Shown: in pieces, positions 54,721 to 64,000 of the stretch
Numbering within the stretch: the stretch's first letter is position 1
Layout of the letters: every line of letters starts with the position of its first letter
DNA from: Alopecurus myosuroides
Lineage: Eukaryota; Streptophyta; Magnoliopsida; Poales; Poaceae
Direction of reading: 5' to 3'
Length of the DNA stretch: 64,000 nt
NCBI GenBank assembly: GCA_028641055.1
Contig: CM054060.1
Coordinates: 317,367,344 to 317,431,343, forward strand
Made by a program: the position numbers and the translations under genes
The notes under the pieces: model-generated
Database searches by the model: none
What the model was told of the DNA's origin: nothing
The model's input: only the letters and a program-made list of their open reading frames with translations

Positions 54721-55560
54721 TTATTTTAAGAAAGGGACATCCTAAACTTATATAGAGTTAATAGCATCTACTTGGCTAGAGCATCTACTAATAACAGAGA
54801 GCATGCAAGATCATAAATAACATATGCACGAAGATAACATGATATATTGATAATCATAAGACATTGCATTCAACATTCATCGGATCCCAGCAAACACAAC
54901 ATGTAGCATTACATAAAGATGATCTCGATCATGTGAGGCAGCTCACGAGATCTAAACGTGAGGCATAAAGTTCAGAAGACAACCATATAGTTACTGCTAT
55001 GGACCCGTAGTCCAGGGATGAACTACTCACGCATCACTTCTGAGGAGGGCATGGTGGTCTAGACCCCTCCGGTGATGAATTTCCCTTCCGGCAGGGTGCC
55101 GGGGAGAGCTCCAAAACCCTCCTGATCTCGGGATGACGATGACGGCGGCCTCGGGTGTTTCTCGGGAAAAAGTGGTATACTTTTAGGGTTGATATGTCGG
55201 GGGAATAAATAGGCGAAAGGGCTATCGCGGTGGGCGCCCGAGGGGCCCAAACCACCCCCAGGCGTGGCTAGGGGCGCGCCGCCCTATGGTGTGTCCCCCT
55301 CCGGGCCTCTTTGGGACTCCCTGGAACCTTCGAGAATTCTAGGACTTCCGGGCTTCGAAGTTTCCAATTTCGAGAATATTTCCAGAATAAGTTTTCTAAA
55401 ACTAAAAACAGAAGAAAACATGGAACTGGCTCTGTGGCATCTTGTCAATAGGTTAGTCCCGGAAATAAAAAAATGACATAAAGTGTATAGCAAACATGTA
55501 GGAAATAACATGGAAAAAACATGGAACATTAGAAATTAAGGATACATTTATGACGTATCA
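54720..55560 (-). repeat. 3' LTR of Athila-type element F (minus strand)
   Basis: Minus strand starts TGATACGTCATAAATG at 55560, preceded by the PPT. It has a GC-rich promoter block (about 55195-55300: CACACCATAGGG, AGCCACGCC, GGTTTGGGC) and a TATTTAT box near 55203. The left boundary is blurred by the inverted fragment next to it. Confidence 0.7.
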
Positions 55561-56670
55561 ACATCCCCAAGCTTAGTTCCTACTCGTCCTCGAGTAGGTA
55601 AACGATAAAAACACATAATTTCTGAGGTGACATGCTACCAACATAAACTCAATCATCAATATTGTAAAAGCATATGTAAGATGAGATCATAGTACTTTAA
55701 ACACAAGCATGATAGATATAATTATAGCAATAAAACATAACAATCAATTTGCATCATGAGAAGTAACACAAATAAAATATCATGGATAATAATGCATCGA
55801 AAGTTATACGTTTGTTTCCAGTATAGAGAAAACATAGAAAAGTGATATTTCGCTTGTCCTTAAGAGTGGGGAAAACATAAATGACAGGACACCTTCAAAG
55901 TTTATGAGGAAGACTAGAATAAATAATTTGAGGACAAACAATAACACATCATGAATCAATTAACAATGTTTCTGAGACAAATGCACATTAAACTCATAAG
56001 GGAAACTATGCTCTCTCAACTATGCATAAAGTTAGAAGATGGAGACTCAACATAAAAGTAAAAGAAAGGCCCTTCGTAGTGGGAAGCGTGGATCACTCAT
56101 GTGCTAGAGCTTTTTATTTATTCAACAGAGGTATAAAATGTTTGACACTCCTCCCAAACATCTTGCACAAACCATGGCTAACCAAATCCTCTGGTGCCTG
56201 CCAACAATCACATTCCGTTGAGGTGTGTCTATTTTTTAGAGAGGTGTATGATTATGTCAACGAATGGTAAACAGAAAATATAGTACGTCACAAGCCAACT
56301 AGACTTAACAAGAGATGTTCCCATTGATGGACGGAACTGGTGTAGAATGTCATCCATCTTTCTATTTTGTTTACACAATTATGCTTTGACTGATAAATTA
56401 GGGGGGAAATAATGAAAATAATTTGTTTGTATTAGTTTGGGGCTGGGCACCCTGCTGCCAGCTCTTCTATCAATTGGATAAGCGGATGAAGTCACTAGTC
56501 CAGGGTGTGAAAGTTCAATCAACAAGTGAGATAAAAATTCTCTATTTACGTCCTCATGAGCTAAAACAGAAACACAAAACATGAGTAATTCTGAAAGTTT
56601 TAAAGGTAACACATTAGGAATATACTTTGGAGTGGCGGTTAAATAGCACATGTAGGTAGGTATGGTGGAC
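55561..56670 (-). mobile_element. Element F 3' internal region, truncated by E
   Basis: Minus strand ends with a PPT-like AAGCTTGGGGATGT (55574-55561) directly before LTR F. The rest is AT-rich non-coding sequence of the kind that precedes Athila 3' LTRs; no ORF is recognisable. Element E begins at 56671. Confidence 0.6.
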
Positions 56671-58171
56671 TGATACGTCCATTTTGCATCACTACTTTAT
56701 ATCATAATTTTCTATTAGTCATCGATATATTTCATGTTATGGTGCATCTCTTATGTTATTTTATCTTATTTTGCATGTTTTATAATTCTTGGAGAATAAA
56801 CACCGGGACCAGGGATCTGATGGAAAAAAGCACCATTGAGATACCATATTTCATAAGATCAGAAGAAGAAGTGGGACACCGTGGGTGTCCTGGAAGTTCA
56901 GAGGAGGAACACAGCCAAAAGGAGAGCCAGAGGGGGCCACCAGGGGCCCACACCATGGGGTGGCGCCCCCCTGGCCGCGCCACCTAGGGGTGCGGCCACC
57001 CTGGCCCACCTCTGGGGATATTTTCTGCGTGCCTGTCCCCGAGGAAACCCTAAGCCTCATTCCATCGTCGAAGAATTATTCCGCCGCCGCCTCGCAGCGG
57101 AAAACACCCGAGAGAGAAAAGCTCTCTGGCAGGGAGAAATCTGTCGGGGAAATTCCTCTCCGGGGAGGGGAAATCACCGCCATCGTCACCGTCATCACTT
57201 CGGGCATCATCAAGATCTTCATCATCATCATCACCACCAGCACCATCACCCTCATCATCCACCTTCAACCCTCTGTAACAATTAGGGGCCTCTATCGTTG
57301 TTTTGCATTAGATCTCTCTCCCGGTGTGGATTACTTGTTAGTAGTTGATGCTTGTGAGATTTATCGGTGTTTGCACTTTATGAATAAATTGTTATCATCC
57401 ATTATATCACCCCTGGTCATGATCCATATGATGTCTTTTGAGTATTTCGTGTTGTTCTTGAGGACATGGGAGAAGTCAAGTTGTTAGTAGTGAAGTAATG
57501 TTGAGTAATATTTAATGTTTGATATTTAAGTTGTGGTGTTATTCTTCTAGTGGTGTCATGTGAACGTCGACTACATGATACTTCACCATTTATGGTCCTA
57601 GAGGAATGCATCGTGTATTTGTCTACTAATTGTGGGGTTGCCGGAGTGACAGAAACCTAAACCCCCTTTAGGAAACCATTACACGAGGGAGCGTAGAATC
57701 CCGGAGTTTAAAGTTGTGGTTAGATGTATTTCTTAATTACTTTCTTGTAGTTGCGGATGCTTGCAAGGGTTATAATCACAAGTATGTATTAGTCTTGGAT
57801 GGGATGGTACATTAGTATAGATTCACCCACACAACACTTATCAAAACATCTAAAATTATTCAGCTGCATGGAACAAAAGCAATTGACAGAAACCTCCTGT
57901 GTGTCCTCGAGAACGTTTGTTAATCATAAGTAAACTCACCGGCTTGTCCTTTGCTGAAGAAAGGATTGGGTCACTTGCTGCAATTATTATTACTGCATTT
58001 ACTCGCACTTTATTTATCTGCAATATCAAAAAGCCCTACAAATCTATTTTCCAGTATTTACAATTATTCCTTCATTGAAACTGCTTGTCAACACCTTCTG
58101 CTCCTCATTGGGTTTTACACTCTTATTTATCGAAAGTACTATGATACACCCCCTATACTTGTGGGTCATCA
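56671..58171 (+). repeat. 5' LTR of element E (Athila-type gypsy)
   Basis: Starts TGATACGTCCATTTTGC, ends ACTTGTGGGTCATCA, 12 bp before the PBS. A GC-rich block at 56945-57020 has CACACCATGGGGTGGCGC and CCTGGCCGCGCC. CAT/CAC-rich simple sequence follows at 57180-57265. The preceding TGGAC (56666-56670) would be the target duplication; the partner is off-window. Confidence 0.85.
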
Positions 58172-58182
58172 AGACTATTTTC

Positions 58183-58200
58183 TGGCGCCGTTGCCGGGGA
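58183..58200 (+). promoter_or_regulatory. Primer-binding site of element E
   Basis: TGGCGCCGTTGCCGGGGA, the PBS type usual in Athila-group elements (Asp or Glu tRNA class). Confidence 0.85.
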
Positions 58201-58286
58201 GTGAAGCGATATTGGGAAGTGGAATTGATAAAGGAAGCTTCTACTGTAAGTGTTGTTTTTATTACTGTCTATTGCTTTATTACACT

Positions 58287-59155
58287 ATGTTTGGAACTCC
58301 TTTTGAGTCCTTATTTGCGGGCACTGCTGCCACTACTAGGGTAGTAAGTAACCCACCGCCTGATGATTTGGATCCTTAGAAAATACCTATAAAGATTGTT
58401 AAACATGTTATGAATAACTGCTATTCAGGTGATGGAACTGTCCATCCTGGTGATCATTTGCTGTTTTTACATGAATTATGCGAGTTGTTCAGGTGTGCAG
58501 GTATTACGATGAGCCAAGTGAAGAGGAAATTATTCTCTATATCATTGACAGGCCGAACCGCTGAATGGTTCAAGGTGCTGAAAAATAGCCAGACTATTGA
58601 ATGGGAGGAAATTGTACCTCTCTTTTATTCGAAATTCTATCCTCCAAGTGAAATCCATAGAGATCAGAATTATATATATAATTTTTTTTGCCTCATGACG
58701 AAGAGAGTATTGCCCAAGAATGGGGGATATTGAATTTACTAATGATCAAATGCCCCATTCATGAGCTCCCCAGTAATATTGTTATTAATAATTTCTATAC
58801 AAGGCTTCCTCTTCATGATAAGGATTTATTGGATGCTTTTTGTTCTGGATCATTTACACGTATGAAGGATGAATTTAAATGGGATCTTCTTGACCGTATT
58901 CAAGAAAACACTGAAGCATGGGAGAATGACAAAGGTAGAAAGTCAAATATAAATTATGATTATGAATGCATTAAAACTTTTATGCCATCCGAGGATTTTC
59001 ATAATGTTAGTGTTGTTTATGGTCTTGATTCTCAAGTTGCTGCAAACTTATATAAGGCTTTTGCTTCTTACATTGATATTCCTAAAAAGGAATGGGATAA
59101 GTACCATGCACATTATAAAGATACTACTAATTGTGTTCCTTCTAGAGATATATAA
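58287..59155 (+). pseudogene. Element E gag remnant
   Basis: Starts MFGTPFESLFAG, then a TAG at 58378-58380. The gag domain follows (FHELCELF-like helix, TGRTAEWFKVL, FYSKFYPPSE) with a frameshift near 58690 into the frame ending at 59155. Broken by at least one stop and one shift. Confidence 0.8.
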
Positions 59156-59176
59156 GTTCATACTGTTGATTCTATT

Positions 59177-59756
59177 GTGCCTGAACCATATATTGAGAAA
59201 ATGCCTTTCCCTGCTAAGGTAAAAGAACATTATATGTTATCTAGTGTGGTTAATAAAAGTGCGAGGAAACTTGTAGAACCTAAGGAACAAATAACTGTAG
59301 AACCTACAGTAGCAATAGTAAAGGACCTTGTTTCTGAAAATGTAGAAGAGGGACACATTATATTTTGTGAAGATGCTTCTAATATTGTCTCTCATCCTAG
59401 TAAATCTAGGAAACCTAGTGTTCATGTGCTATCTGTTAGGATAGGTGATCATTTCTATTATGGTTTATGTGATATTGGTGCTAGTTCTAGTGTTATTCCT
59501 TATGAGCGTTATAAAGAAATAATGCACGAAATTGGTTCTTGTAAACTTGAAGACATTGATGTGATTATTCAACTTGCTAATAGGGAAACTATTTCTTCGA
59601 TTGGTATTGTTAGAGATGTGGAGGTCTTATGTCGTAAAACTAAATATCCTGCTGATTTTATAGTACTAGGAACTTCTGCTAGTGATACTTGTCATGTTAT
59701 ATTTGGTATACCTTTCTTAAACACTTGTGGTGTTGTTTATAGATTGTAAAAAGGAT
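59177..59756 (+). pseudogene. Element E protease region
   Basis: Retropepsin-like region: DIGASSSVIP carries the Asp-x-Gly-Ala active-site pattern, preceded by VLSVRIGDHFYYGL, and a flap-like stretch follows. Same frame as the end of gag, separated by a TAA at 59153-59155. Pol continues in another frame after about 59735. Confidence 0.75.
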
Positions 59757-61624
59757 AAAATCCTTACAAAGTTTGATGGAGAGTCTTATGAATTTAATTT
59801 CTCCAAAATTGCTAAAACACCTTATGAAGCTGAATTACCTAATGAAAATTATGCTATTGCTCTTGCTCCTAACAATACTTTGCAGCAATACATGGAAGAC
59901 CATGAAAGTGATGTCTTTAGGGAAGTAAGGAATGAAATTGATGAGATTTTTCTACATCAGCCAACAATGCTGAAACATAATTTACCTGTGGAAGACTTGG
60001 GTACCACATTACCAACCAAGGAGGATCCTGTTTTTGAATTAAAGCCTTTGCCAGATAATCTTAAATATGCTCATATTGATGATAAGAAATTATATCCTGT
60101 TATTATTAGTTCTCAACTTTCTGACAAAGAAGAGGAGAGATTATTGGGAATATTAAAGAAACATAGAGGGGCTATTGGTTATACTCTTGATGATTTGAAG
60201 GGGATTTCTCCTACTATATGTAAGCATGCTATTAATATTGAACCTGATGCAAAGCCAGTTATTGAACATCAACGTCGTTTAAATCCTAAGATGAAGGATG
60301 TGGTAAGAAATGAGGTATTGAAACTCCTTGATGATGGTATTATTTATCCTATGGCTGATAGTAGATGGGTTAGTCTTGTGCATTTTGTCCTTAAGAAAGG
60401 AGGGATGACTATTGTGCCAAATGAAAATAATGAACTTATTCCTCAAAGAGTAGTAGTTGGTTATAGGATGTGCATTGATTTTAGGAAGGTTAACAAAGTC
60501 ACTAAGAAAGATCATTATCCTTTACCTTTTATTGATCAAATGTTAGAAAGGTTGTCTAATAAAACTAATTTCTTCTTTCTTGATGGTTATTGTGGGTTTT
60601 CTCAAATTGTTGTTAAAAAGCTTGATCAAGAGAAAACAACTTTCACTTGTCCTTGTGGAACCTATGCTTATAGACTTATGCTTTTTGGTTTATGTAATGC
60701 TCCTGCTACTTTTCAAAGTTGCATGTCTGCTATCTTTCCTGGTTTTTGTGAAGAAATTGTGGAAGTCTTCATGGATGATTTCTTCGTCTATGGAACTTCT
60801 TTAGATAATTGTTTGCAGAATCTTGATAAAGTTTTGCAGAGATGTGAGGAGACTAATCTTTTTCTTAACTCAGAGAAATGCCATTTTATGGTTAATGAAG
60901 GAATTGTTCTTAGACATAAAATTTATGAAAGAGGTATTGAAGTTGATAGAGCTAAAGTTGAAGCTATTGAAAAATGCCCTATCCCAGGGATGTCAAAGGT
61001 ATTAGTAGTATTCTTGGTCATGCGGGTTTCTATAGAAGGTTTATTAAAGATTTCTCTAAAATATCAAAGCCTCTTACTAATCTTCTCCAAAAGTATGTAC
61101 CTTTTGTTTTTTATCAAGATTGTAGAGAAGCTTTTGAAATTTTAAAGAAGCCTTTAATATCTGCCCCTATTGTTCAACCACCTGATTGGATTTTACCATT
61201 TGAAATTATGTGTGATGCTAGTGATTATGCTGTAGGTGTTGTTCTTGGACAGCGGATAGATAAGAAGTTAAATGTTATTCATTATGCTAGTAAAACTCTT
61301 GATGCTGCTCAAAGGAATTATGCTACCACTGAAAAAGAATTCCTAGCTGTAGTTTTTGCTTGTGATTAATTTAGACAGTATATTGTTGATTATAAAGTTA
61401 CTATTCATACTGATCATGCTGCTATTAAGTACCTTGTGGAAAAGAAAGATGCTAAGACTATACTTATTATATGGGTGCTTCTTTTACAAGAATTTGATTC
61501 ACATATTGTGGATAGGAAGGGTGCTGAAAATCCTGTTGCTGATAATTTGTCTAGATTAGAAAATATCCCTGATGACCCTCTTCATGTTAACGATAGTTTT
61601 CCTAATGAACATATACTGCAATAA
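59757..61624 (+). pseudogene. Element E reverse transcriptase and RNase H
   Basis: RT: RMCIDFRKVNKVT, YPLPFIDQML, RLMLFGLCNAPATFQ and FMDDFFVYG around the YxDD-type active site (Phe for Tyr, as usual in Athila). A frameshift lies near 60990. RNase H in the new frame: MCDASDYAVGVVLGQ and NYATTEKEFLAV, then a TAA at 61367-61369 and continuation to [14 protein letters not shown]. Confidence 0.85.
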
Positions 61625-61752
61625 AAGTGAGCTCTCAAGAGAGTCCATGGTATGCTATTATGCTAACTTTATTCTTTCCAAGTATTTTCCTCCTACCTTT
61701 ACAACTCAGCAAAGAAGAAAATTCTTCTATGATTTGAGGCATTATTTTTGGG

Positions 61753-62841
61753 ATGACCCACACTTATATAAAGAAGGTTGATGGTATTTTGCGAAGATGT
61801 GTTCCTGAAAATGAACAACGAGAGATATTGAGAAAATGTCTTAGTAGTGCTTATGGAGGACATCACGCTGGAGATAGAAATGCACATAAGGTTCTACAAT
61901 CAGCTTTTTATTGGCCTACTCTCTTTAAAGATGCTAGAAAAATTATTTTATCTTTTGATCAATGTCAGAGGATTGGAAATATTTCTAGACGTAATAAAAT
62001 TCCTATGAATTATTCTCTTGTTACTGCACTGTTTGATTGTTGGGGTTTTGACTTTATGGGTCCTTTCCCTCCTTCACAAGGCTACACTCATATTCTTGTT
62101 GCTGTTGATTATGTTACTAAATGGGTAGAAGCTATACCGACTAAAAGTGTTGATGGTGAAACCTCATTAAAAATGCTCAAATATATTATTTTCCCTAGGT
62201 TTGGTGTACCTAGATATCTTATGACTGATGGGGGTTCTCATTTTATTCATGGTGGTTTTAGAAAAACCCTTGCTAAATATGATGTTAATCATAGAATTAC
62301 TTCACCCTATCATCCTCAAACTAGTGGGCAAGTAGAATTATCAAATAGAGAAATCAAATCTATCTTGCAAAAGACTGTTAACAAATCAAGGAAAAATTGG
62401 GCTAAGAAATTAAATGATGCTTTGTGGGCTTATAGAACTGCTTATAAAAATCCCATGGGCATGTCTCCTTATAAAATGGTTTATGGAAAAGCTTGTCACT
62501 TGCCTTTGGAATTAGAACACAAAGCTTATTGGGCAGTGAAAGACCTAAATAGAGATTTTAACTAGCTGGTGAGAAAAGGTTGCTTGACTTAAGTTCTTTA
62601 GATGAATGGAGAAGTGAAGCATATGAAAATGCTAAGCTTTTTAAACAGAAAGTTAAAAGATGGCATGATAAGAGAATTATTAAAAGAGAATTTCATGTTG
62701 GTGAGAAAGTGCTATTGTATAGGTCTCGTCTCAGATTTTTTGCAGGAAAATTACTATCGAGATGGGAAGGGACCTTTTGTTATGGAAGAGGTATCTCGTT
62801 TGGGGGAAATTAAAATTGTTTCCCTTGAAGACAACACTTAA
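61753..62841 (+). pseudogene. Element E integrase
   Basis: Zinc region [13 protein letters not shown] with a degraded C-x2-C (FDQCQRIGN). Catalytic core: [19 protein letters not shown] and SNREIKS supply the D, D and E positions. The frame ends at 62565; a shifted frame (62580 on) has DEWRSEAYENAK and the usual KRWHDKRI C-terminal end. Inactive. Confidence 0.85.
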
Positions 62842-63084
62842 AAAGTGGTGAATGGCCAAAGACTCAAGCAATATCTTTCTGGAGATCCTTATAATGAAAA
62901 TATTGATTGTATTCAAGCCATGATCCCGGAGATGTTTATTAAGAAGCATATTTCAAAAACTGCAGAGTCAATTTTCGAATAGGTATCAGTTTTGGTAAGA
63001 AAATGTTCGCAAAACATCTTCCAACTTTTATTTTTACTGTTTTTGGAAAATATGAAAAATTATGAGCCGAAAACGAGGCGGAGA

Positions 63085-63235
63085 CGGAGACCGGAGGCTC
63101 CACACCATAGGGTGGCGCGGGCCCACCCCTGGCCACGCCAGCCGATGGTTTGGGCGCCCCGGAACCCCTCTCCGACTCATTTTTGACATGGACTTTCCTT
63201 TCGTTATGAAACTTTTTGCTATATAATCCCCCGGA
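63085..63235 (+). promoter_or_regulatory. LTR-like promoter segment upstream of E env-position ORF
   Basis: CACACCATAGGGTGGCGC (63101-63118) and CCTGGCCACGCC match the GC-rich block of E's LTR (56949-56966 with one mismatch). The order CACACCATAGGG, AGCC/GGCCACGCC, GGTTTGGGC, then a TATA-like box and CCCCCG also matches LTR F read on the minus strand. TATATAA is at 63220-63226, about 100 bp before the ATG at 63322. Confidence 0.65.
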
Positions 63236-63321
63236 TCCCCCGAGGTCCGTATATCGTTTTCTCGTTGTGTTTCTGTTTCGAGTTGTTTCTGCCAGGATCT
63301 GTTTTCGGTTTTAGAAGCATC

Positions 63322-63900
63322 ATGGTCTCTGCCAACGACAAGAAGGGGAAGGGACCAAGGAACATGATGTCCAAGACCGGGAGCAGGAGGAGGAGATCGA
63401 GAGTGGAGCTGAAGGAGATGTAGAAGAGAACTCGCGAGTGCGTGCACGCGCCACCGTCGCAAGCATCAGAGTGGCGGCTAACCCCTTGAAGCTTAAGAGA
63501 GGCGCGCGGATGAGCACTGGAGGGAAGGTTCCACGTCACTCCTTAGCATCGACAACGCCTGCTGCAGGCGTTAAGAACCACCTCCATTCATTAATTCATG
63601 ATTATAAGTACAAAAGGGTGCCCCAGAGGGATTTTCCCTCTATGTGGGATATCAATCATTCTAACAGTGCAGATGAAGGAAGCTCTCAACCTAAGGAAGA
63701 GTGGGGGGAAATTTTGGTGGCTGGGATTCACAGTCCGACAGGCATGCAAACTGTACTTATCGCAATACGGAGGTGATGCGTATGCTTATGTTCGCGATTG
63801 AAGATCTGAAGAAATCAATTGATAAGCTCATTGAGAAGTACTCACCACCACCACCACCGAAGAATTGATTCGTCATTGGGTTTGGCATCCCCTCAGCTTG
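63322..63900 (+). pseudogene. Element E env-position ORF remnant
   Basis: ATG at 63322 (MVSANDKKGKGPRN), closed by TAG at 63421. A basic frame continues at 63438-63776 (SIRVAANPLKLKRGARMSTG and onward). A final piece encodes EDLKKSIDKLIEKY, a short coiled-coil-like helix, and a Pro run just before a stop near 63870. Much of the middle seems deleted compared with the proteins in A and B. Not recognised beyond its position. Confidence 0.5.
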
Positions 63901-63910
63901 TTCCAAGCTT

Positions 63911-63925
63911 GGGGGGAGTGCCACG
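63911..63925 (+). promoter_or_regulatory. PPT-like motif of element E
   Basis: AAGCTTGGGGGGAGT, the polypurine signature of Athila-type 3' ends. Sequence to 64000 is AT-rich and non-coding. Confidence 0.6.
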
Positions 63926-64000
63926 GTATCACATCACTCTCTTTCATATTTTTTCTTTTTTAGTAGAGTCATATCATGAGTAGAGAGATTATCATATAGG

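Larger units (their letters stand above)
56671..64000 (+). mobile_element. Element E: Athila-type Ty3-gypsy, decayed, runs off window
   Basis: 5' LTR, PBS, remnants of gag, protease, RT, RNase H and integrase, an env-position ORF and a PPT-like site (63911-63925) on the plus strand. The many stops and frameshifts mark it as the oldest or most decayed large element here. The Athila placement rests on the PBS type, the LTR start and the env-position ORF. The 3' LTR is beyond 64000. Confidence 0.85.

Overview
This window is grass nuclear DNA, almost certainly Triticeae-type (wheat, barley, rye or Aegilops; inferred from the style of the Athila, Sirevirus, CACTA, Stowaway and LINE sequences, not from a search). 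It is nearly all nested transposable elements. The only host gene seen is a broken subtilisin-like protease. There is no bacterial, organellar or rRNA gene content.

Layout. (1) 1-26458: element B, a Sirevirus-type Ty1-copia retrotransposon on the minus strand, cut by the window start. It runs from its env-position gene (1-1052) through pol (1954-5325) and gag (5340-6621 plus 23574-24959) to its PBS and 5' LTR (25012-26458). (2) 6627-23568: element A, a second Sirevirus on the plus strand, inserted inside B's gag with the perfect 5-bp duplication ACAAG. It has long open gag and pol frames and an intact two-exon env-position gene. (3) 18091-22477: a CACTA DNA transposon inside A's 3' LTR, with duplication GGG. 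(4) 26459-30160: B sits in a LINE fragment, which in turn truncates the subtilase pseudogene; three Stowaway-like MITEs lie in or near that gene. (5) 32675-33601: a short poly(A)-tailed retroposon. (6) 33660-49398: an ORF1-only LINE (D), split by element C (34153-47980), a Ty3-gypsy chromovirus with 4.37-kb LTRs and duplication TTCGC. (7) 49400-56670: a mosaic of a Helitron end, CACTA debris, an inverted-repeat unit, Athila-type LTR pieces in both orientations, a second copy of the retroposon, and the 3' end of minus-strand Athila element F. (8) 56671-64000: element E, a decayed Athila-type gypsy element on the plus strand that runs off the window.

Most interesting pattern. In three elements (A and B, copia; E, gypsy) an LTR-promoter-like GC-rich segment occurs a second time inside the element, just upstream of the gene in the envelope position. 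In B a 38-bp block is identical between the two places. In E the internal copy resembles the promoter of the neighbouring Athila LTR F, includes a TATATAA box, and lies about 100 bp before the ATG. In A and B the gene itself has a 13-16 nt first exon followed by an intron. Together this suggests that env-position genes of unrelated retrotransposons are transcribed from internal, LTR-derived promoters rather than only from the genomic RNA. This is a hypothesis from sequence alone.

Limits: all similarities were judged by eye, with no alignment or database search. Family names below superfamily or lineage level are deliberately avoided.
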